Assembly: GCA_910588405.1 (NCBI GenBank)
Contig: CAJUPT010000093.1
Location: 1 to 10,150 of the forward strand
DNA from: an uncultured Lachnospiraceae bacterium
GTDB lineage: Bacteria; Bacillota; Clostridia; Lachnospirales; Lachnospiraceae
DNA: 10,150 bases
Direction: 5' to 3'
Both the position numbers and the translations under genes were made by a program. Below are positions 6,619 through 10,150 of this stretch, one piece after another. The notes beneath the pieces were generated by a model, which made no database searches, had not been told where the DNA came from, and worked only from the letters and a program-made list of their open reading frames with translations. The stretch's first letter is position 1; each line of letters opens with the position of its first letter.

Positions 6619-6750
6619 AAATGGCCGACCTCCTCCGGGCAAAGTTCTCCAGCTTATACGGATGTGTCCTTTCAAAAGGAGCACCATACGGCCCTTACCC
6701 GTAATTGTGGCCATATGACATCGTTTTCACTCTATAACTTGAGTTTATCC

Positions 6751-8514
6751 TTATTCCAGAGAAATATGCAGATCTTTAAGGTCCGCCTGCTGTTTTAACA
6801 GCCGTTGGAGTGCGTTCAGGTCATTTATGCTCCTTCCCGCCTGTTCCAGACTGTCGGCCTTTATTCTGCGCACAATGTCGCTGATCGCTTTCTCCCGCTC
6901 CTCCCTGGTGGACACGTCTTCCAAAGTTGTGTGAAAAATTGCCGCAACTGACTTATACTGTTCCTCGTCATTAATAAAATGGTTCAGGATTCCCCCTGGA
7001 TTGATCTCCCCCTTCTCTAACTGCTGAAATACCATCAGCGCCACTTCCTGGTATAATGTATCCGTAAAATCCTCTTCCGAAACGTATGGGTGAATCTTCG
7101 GAAACAATTCCGGCTCCCCGGACAGCCAGGTCAGCAAAAGCCGCTGCGCCCGCTTGCTGCCGTCGTCCTTCTCCCTTAACCTTCCGGCTCCGGCCGGCTC
7201 CTCCTGCCGCTTCGGCTCCGGCGGCCGGTAACGCCCTGCCTGATCAATCACTAATTTCTTCAGCTGCTCGTAGCCCATACCATACCGGGCCGCCACAGCC
7301 TCGATATAATTGTTCCGTTCCATCTCCTCCCGGAATTCCAGCAGCTTTCGGGCCGCCTCATTCTGAAACGCCGTTTTCTGCTCCGGGTCCTTAAAATCAT
7401 AGCCTCTGCGCAGCACCCCGATCTCAAACAGGAAACTGTTCTCCGCCTCGTCGATCCGCCGCTGAAAGCCTTCCGCCCCCTCGGCCTTGATAAACTCGTC
7501 CGGATCTTTATAGGGCTTCATATTCAGCACCTTCACCGACACCCCCGCCTCTTTCAGAATCGGGATTGCTCTGAGCGCCGCCTTTGTGCCTGCCTCGTCG
7601 CTGTCATAGGTAAGAATCACCTGATTCACATACCGTTTAATCAGAATACCGTGCTGAATCGTAAAGGCCGTACCCAGAGAAGCAACGGCATTGGTAAAGC
7701 CTGCCTGGTGCATGGAAATCACATCCATATAGCCCTCGCAGATCAGAAGGTAGGGCTTTCTTGCGCTTCTGGCTGCGTTCAGACCATACAGATTCCGGCT
7801 TTTATCAAAAATTTTCGTCTCCGGCGAATTGAGATACTTGGGCGTCCCGTCTCCCATAACCCGGCCGCCAAAGCCGATCACCCGGCTGTTCACATCCATG
7901 ATCGGAAACATGACCCGGTTCCAGAACTTGTCATGCCCGCCCCGCTCATCCATGCGCACCAGGCCGGACTGGGACAAAAGGCTGTCGGAATAGCCCTTTT
8001 GCTTCAGATACCGGTACAGATCGTCGCTGTATATATTGGCATACCCCAGGCCGAATCTGGTGATTGTCTCGTCACTGAGCCGCCGGTCTTTCAGATATCC
8101 CAGCGCCCGCTCGCCCTGCTTTGTTTTTAGCTGATAATAAAAATACCGGGCCGCCTCCTTATTGACCTCCAAAAGGGCGGACTTCAAATCCGCCGCTTCC
8201 CGTTCCTCCTTTGTGGCCGCCCGCTCCGGCAGACGGATTCCCACCCTGTCGGCCAGAGTCTTTAACGCCTCCTGAAAGGTTGCGTTCTCATACTCCATCA
8301 GAAACGTGATCACATTTCCCCCGGCGCCGCAGCCGAAGCAATAATACATCTGTTTTTCACGGGATACGGAAAAAGACCCCGTTTTCTCACTATGAAAAGG
8401 ACAGAGGCCAAAATAACTGCTTCCCTTTTTGGTCAGCTTCACATACTGGGATATCACGTCCACAATGTCATTGGCCGCCCTGACCTCCTCCACCAGTTCA
8501 TCAGGATAGTACAT
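6751..8514 (-). CDS. dnaG: DNA primase DnaG
   Basis: Makes RNA primers for lagging-strand and initiation synthesis at the replication fork, working with the DnaB helicase. The 587-aa protein is of normal length. The N-terminal CHC2 zinc finger has Cys38, His41, Cys59 and Cys62 (CPFHSEKTGSFSV..YYCFGCG; most relatives have Pro where Gly46 stands). The catalytic core has the basic segment RNRVMFPIMDVNSRVIGFGGR-like region (about 198-217) and SPETKIFDKSRNLYGL (230-245). The TOPRIM motifs are LLICEGYMDV (256-265, Glu260) and LTYDSDEAG (301-309, Asp304 and Asp306), which bind Mg2+. The C-terminal helicase-binding region follows a Pro/Glu-rich linker at about 430-450. The start ATG at 8514 has AAAGGGAG 4 nt upstream. 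The gene sits between dgt and rpoD as in other Clostridia; the leader before it holds a hairpin and duplicated sequence. Confidence 0.97.
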   Translation of the reverse strand: MYYPDELVEEVRAANDIVDVISQYVKLTKKGSSYFGLCPFHSEKTGSFSVSREKQMYYCFGCGAGGNVITFLMEYENATFQEALKTLADRVGIRLPERAATKEEREAADLKSALLEVNKEAARYFYYQLKTKQGERALGYLKDRRLSDETITRFGLGYANIYSDDLYRYLKQKGYSDSLLSQSGLVRMDERGGHDKFWNRVMFPIMDVNSRVIGFGGRVMGDGTPKYLNSPETKIFDKSRNLYGLNAARSARKPYLLICEGYMDVISMHQAGFTNAVASLGTAFTIQHGILIKRYVNQVILTYDSDEAGTKAALRAIPILKEAGVSVKVLNMKPYKDPDEFIKAEGAEGFQRRIDEAENSFLFEIGVLRRGYDFKDPEQKTAFQNEAARKLLEFREEMERNNYIEAVAARYGMGYEQLKKLVIDQAGRYRPPEPKRQEEPAGAGRLREKDDGSKRAQRLLLTWLSGEPELFPKIHPYVSEEDFTDTLYQEVALMVFQQLEKGEINPGGILNHFINDEEQYKSVAAIFHTTLEDVSTREEREKAISDIVRRIKADSLEQAGRSINDLNALQRLLKQQADLKDLHISLE

Positions 8515-8532
8515 TTCTCTCCCTTTATTTCA

Positions 8533-8551
8533 AGTTCCGCAGCTTCCCTCC
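8533..8551. repeat. 19-bp direct repeat, copy next to dnaG
   Basis: AGTTCCGCAGCTTCCCTCC, identical to the copy at 8634-8652. On the transcribed minus strand it reads GGAGGGAAGCTGCGGAACT and ends 18 nt before the dnaG ATG. It touches the outer end of the hairpin at 8552-8614. Two exact 19-mers within 120 bp are not expected by chance. Confidence 0.85.
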
Positions 8552-8614
8552 TAAGCCCCTTGACCTGGGAGGATTTCCAGCCACTGAAGTATCTGTAAAT
8601 CCTCCCGGGGCTTA
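8552..8614 (-). promoter_or_regulatory. Long bulged hairpin in the dgt-dnaG intergenic RNA
   Basis: In the minus-strand RNA, TAAGCCCC (8614-8607) pairs with GGGGCTTA (8559-8552), and GGGAGGATTT (8606-8597) pairs with AAATCCTCCC (8576-8567). That is 18 perfect pairs with one 7-nt bulge (8566-8560) and a 20-nt loop. No T-run follows, so it is not an intrinsic terminator. Possible roles are an RNA processing or stability element between dgt and dnaG, or the terminal hairpin of a small mobile repeat. The structure is seen; the function is inferred. Confidence 0.7.
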
Positions 8615-8633
8615 TCCGGTCCGTTGCTGTTCC

Positions 8634-8652
8634 AGTTCCGCAGCTTCCCTCC
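8634..8652. repeat. 19-bp direct repeat, copy next to dgt
   Basis: Second exact copy of AGTTCCGCAGCTTCCCTCC, 16 nt past the dgt stop codon. Together with the copy at 8533-8551 it brackets an 82-bp segment holding the hairpin. This could be a target duplication around a small inserted element, or a recombination or slippage product. Confidence 0.85.
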
Positions 8653-8668
8653 CGGAGATTGCAGACAG

Positions 8669-9706
8669 TTATGTATCCTGCGAATCATATACGGTCCATG
8701 CTCTGGGAACAAATAATTCTTCAAATTTAGATATGGCGAAATGATCTGTCATGCCGGCAATGTAATCGCACACCACCAGCTCTTTTTTCTCTGTCTGATC
8801 GCTGATTTTGCAGGCATACTCTCCGGGGAGCAGGTCCCAGTTATCCATATAGAACAAAAACAGATTTTTCAGCATCTGCTTGGCCTTCGTCTCCTCCGCT
8901 TTTACCCAGACGCTTCTGTATACCTGTTCAAACATAAAGCTGCGCAATCCCAGCATGGCCGCCCCCACGTCGGGAGACTGACGGATCTCCCCGGTTCCCT
9001 GACTGTGGGTAATAATATCGTGAATCAGAAAATTCAGCCGTTCCCGCACGGTATGACCCAAAAGATTCGTATATTTTTCAGGCAGGTCCTTTTCCTTCAG
9101 AACCTTCGCCCGAATCGCGTCGTCGATATCATGATTAATATAGGCGATCTTGTCACAGAGCCGGACAATCTTCCCCTCCAGCGTGGAAGGATTCCCGCTG
9201 GTTCCGTGATTTTTAATGCCATCCCGCACCGCTCTGGTCAGATTCAGTCCCTGTCCGCCCTTCTCCAGCTTTTCCACCACTCTCAGACTCTGTTCATTGT
9301 GAAAAAAGCGTAAGCCGCTGCCGGTTTCCTGTAAGGCTTTATCCAGCGCATCTTCGCCGGAATGTCCGAAGGGAGTATGTCCCAGATCATGACCGTAGCC
9401 GATGGCCTCCGTCAGCTCTTCATTCAGCCGCAGTGCCTTGGCTATCGTCCTGGATAACTGGGCCACCTCAAGCGTATGGGTCAGCCGGTTTCGGTAATGA
9501 TCTCCCTCAGCCGCCAGAAACACCTGGGTTTTATCCTTCAGACGGCGAAAGGACTTGCTGTGGACGATTCTGTCCCTGTCCCGCTGGTAATCAGTGCGCA
9601 CGTCGCACTTGTCCTCCTCCCGGTCCCTGACGGCATTCCTGCTGAATGACGCGTACGGACTTAAGAGCTTTTCTTCCTGCTCCTCAAACAACTGACGGAT
9701 TACCAC
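8669..9706 (-). CDS. dgt: dGTPase-like deoxynucleoside triphosphate triphosphohydrolase (HD domain)
   Basis: HD-superfamily enzyme related to dGTP triphosphohydrolase, expected to split dNTPs into deoxynucleoside and tripolyphosphate. The 345-aa protein is typical of the 'Dgt-like, type 2' group, for which the in vivo substrate is often not proven. The N-terminus EEKLLSPYASFSRNAVRDREEDKCDVRTDYQRDRDRI is the family signature, followed by SKSFRRLKDKTQVF. The metal and catalytic residues of the H..HD..D set are His77 (RLTHTLEVAQ), His106-Asp107 (GYGHDLGHTPFGHSGE) and Asp185 (LCDKIAYINHDIDD). The start is taken as GTG 9706 with AGGGTGGTG just upstream, which matches family N-termini. The frame is open to 9808, but ATGs there and at 9754 have poor sites. 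It is the first gene of the block, and the 5' leader is about 170 nt. Confidence 0.92.
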   Translation of the reverse strand: MVIRQLFEEQEEKLLSPYASFSRNAVRDREEDKCDVRTDYQRDRDRIVHSKSFRRLKDKTQVFLAAEGDHYRNRLTHTLEVAQLSRTIAKALRLNEELTEAIGYGHDLGHTPFGHSGEDALDKALQETGSGLRFFHNEQSLRVVEKLEKGGQGLNLTRAVRDGIKNHGTSGNPSTLEGKIVRLCDKIAYINHDIDDAIRAKVLKEKDLPEKYTNLLGHTVRERLNFLIHDIITHSQGTGEIRQSPDVGAAMLGLRSFMFEQVYRSVWVKAEETKAKQMLKNLFLFYMDNWDLLPGEYACKISDQTEKKELVVCDYIAGMTDHFAISKFEELFVPRAWTVYDSQDT

Positions 9707-9787
9707 GATTTCACCACCCTTGTATCTTATGAACACCTTCGAAAAGATTTGCATATTTCCGAAAATGCACATCGCATATGGTTCCTG

Positions 9788-9824
9788 CAAAACGTGCCGC
9801 TGACACATTTCACCGAACGTTTTG
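9788..9824 (-). other. Inverted repeat in the dgt 5' leader
   Basis: On the minus strand CAAAACGT (9824-9817) and ACGTTTTG (9795-9788) form an 8-bp perfect stem around a 21-nt loop, downstream of the dgt promoter. No T-run follows, so it is not a plain terminator or attenuator. It may be an RNA leader hairpin or a DNA-binding site. This is weak evidence, as such short repeats arise by chance in several kb. Confidence 0.35.
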
Positions 9825-9881
9825 TAAACAAAAATGCAGAATCAGTCTGGAATACTCTCTAAAAATCCTGCGCTTACCATA

Positions 9882-9910
9882 ATTATACTATACATTGGTT
9901 GGGAAAACAA
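9882..9910 (-). promoter_or_regulatory. Sigma-A type promoter for the dgt-dnaG-rpoD block
   Basis: TTGTTT (9905-9910) and a perfect TATAAT (9882-9887) are separated by exactly 17 nt on the minus strand. Transcription would begin near 9875, about 170 nt before the dgt GTG. The hexamers and spacing are the same as those of the kinase promoter in this window. Confidence 0.78.
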
Positions 9911-10150
9911 ACGAATTCTCTATAAAAATTTCAGCACAAATAGCAAATCACTTGGCAAATACCTGCCCCTATGGGGATAAGTATGCTCGTGAGTATAAGC
10001 AGAAAAACCTATACCTCCACTTATATCATATGCGGTCCTGACGACTATTATGATAAATTGAAATATATGACTTTATCCCTCCGACTCAAATTTATAACTA
10101 TAAATGAGCAAATAATGAAATTTGCACAAAACTAACCTACCAATTTCAAA
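9911..10150. other. AT-rich intergenic DNA upstream of the dgt promoter, no gene seen
   Basis: No frame on either strand has both a start with a ribosome binding site and a useful length, and I recognise no tRNA or other known RNA. The only structures are a tight CCCC-TAT-GGGG hairpin (9966-9976) and an imperfect palindrome, AGTATGCTCGTGAGTATAA (about 9981-9999). Either could be an operator for the promoter on the left or part of the neighbour beyond the window edge. Nothing firm can be said. Confidence 0.4.

Noticed and set aside
6667..6680. Palindrome TCCTTTCAAAAGGA between dnaG and rpoD
   Set aside because: The loop is too small for RNA, and a 14-bp palindrome with 6-bp arms is common by chance; no other operator evidence.
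7651..8130. 159-codon + strand frame inside dnaG
   Set aside because: Shadow of the primase TOPRIM and core region on the other strand.
8741..9313. 190-codon + strand frame inside dgt
   Set aside because: Shadow of the HD hydrolase; no family-like motif and no promoter.
9811..9830. Possible LexA (SOS) half-site near the dgt leader
   Set aside because: Only one GTTCG half is present; the second half at the required spacing is missing.

Overview
The window reads as chromosomal housekeeping DNA from a member of the Clostridia, most likely Lachnospiraceae. The reasons are the dgt-dnaG-rpoD-trmK-nif3 gene order on one strand, strong AGGAGG-type ribosome binding sites, Gram-positive style TTGTTT/TATAAT promoters, and a family of large uridine kinase-like proteins (TGS-like N-terminus plus P-loop kinase) typical of that group. 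Family names come from recognising motifs by eye; no database search was made.

Layout from left to right. Positions 1 to about 207 are the 3' half of RNase P RNA (rnpB, + strand, cut by the window edge), followed by a strong intrinsic terminator. Every protein gene lies on the minus strand, so transcription runs right to left. From the right: about 440 bp of AT-rich non-coding DNA carries a good promoter (TATAAT at 9882-9887). Then come dgt (dGTPase-like HD hydrolase), a 154-bp gap with a hairpin and a 19-bp direct repeat, dnaG (primase), rpoD/sigA (housekeeping sigma factor), trmK (tRNA m1A22 methyltransferase), an AT-rich cassette of three small genes (4630-3823), nif3 (YqfO/YbgI family) with an intrinsic terminator after it, a separately promoted nucleoside kinase with its own terminator, and finally a MutT-type NUDIX hydrolase convergent with rnpB.

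The right-hand block is the clostridial form of the macromolecular synthesis operon: nucleotide pool control (dgt), replication priming (dnaG), transcription initiation (rpoD), tRNA modification (trmK) and a conserved metal-binding protein (nif3). I see no terminator between the dgt promoter and the one after nif3, so they may form one transcript of about 7 kb, perhaps with internal promoters.

The accessory part is the low-GC cassette between trmK and nif3: a DUF3791-like gene, a DUF3990-like gene that carries an in-frame TAG and seems to lack its middle, and a third small gene of unknown family. It looks like a toxin-antitoxin-like module that entered the operon and decayed. Two other oddities are a hydrophilic insert of about 50 residues in Nif3 and the repeat/hairpin element between dgt and dnaG. 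Everything else looks ordinary.
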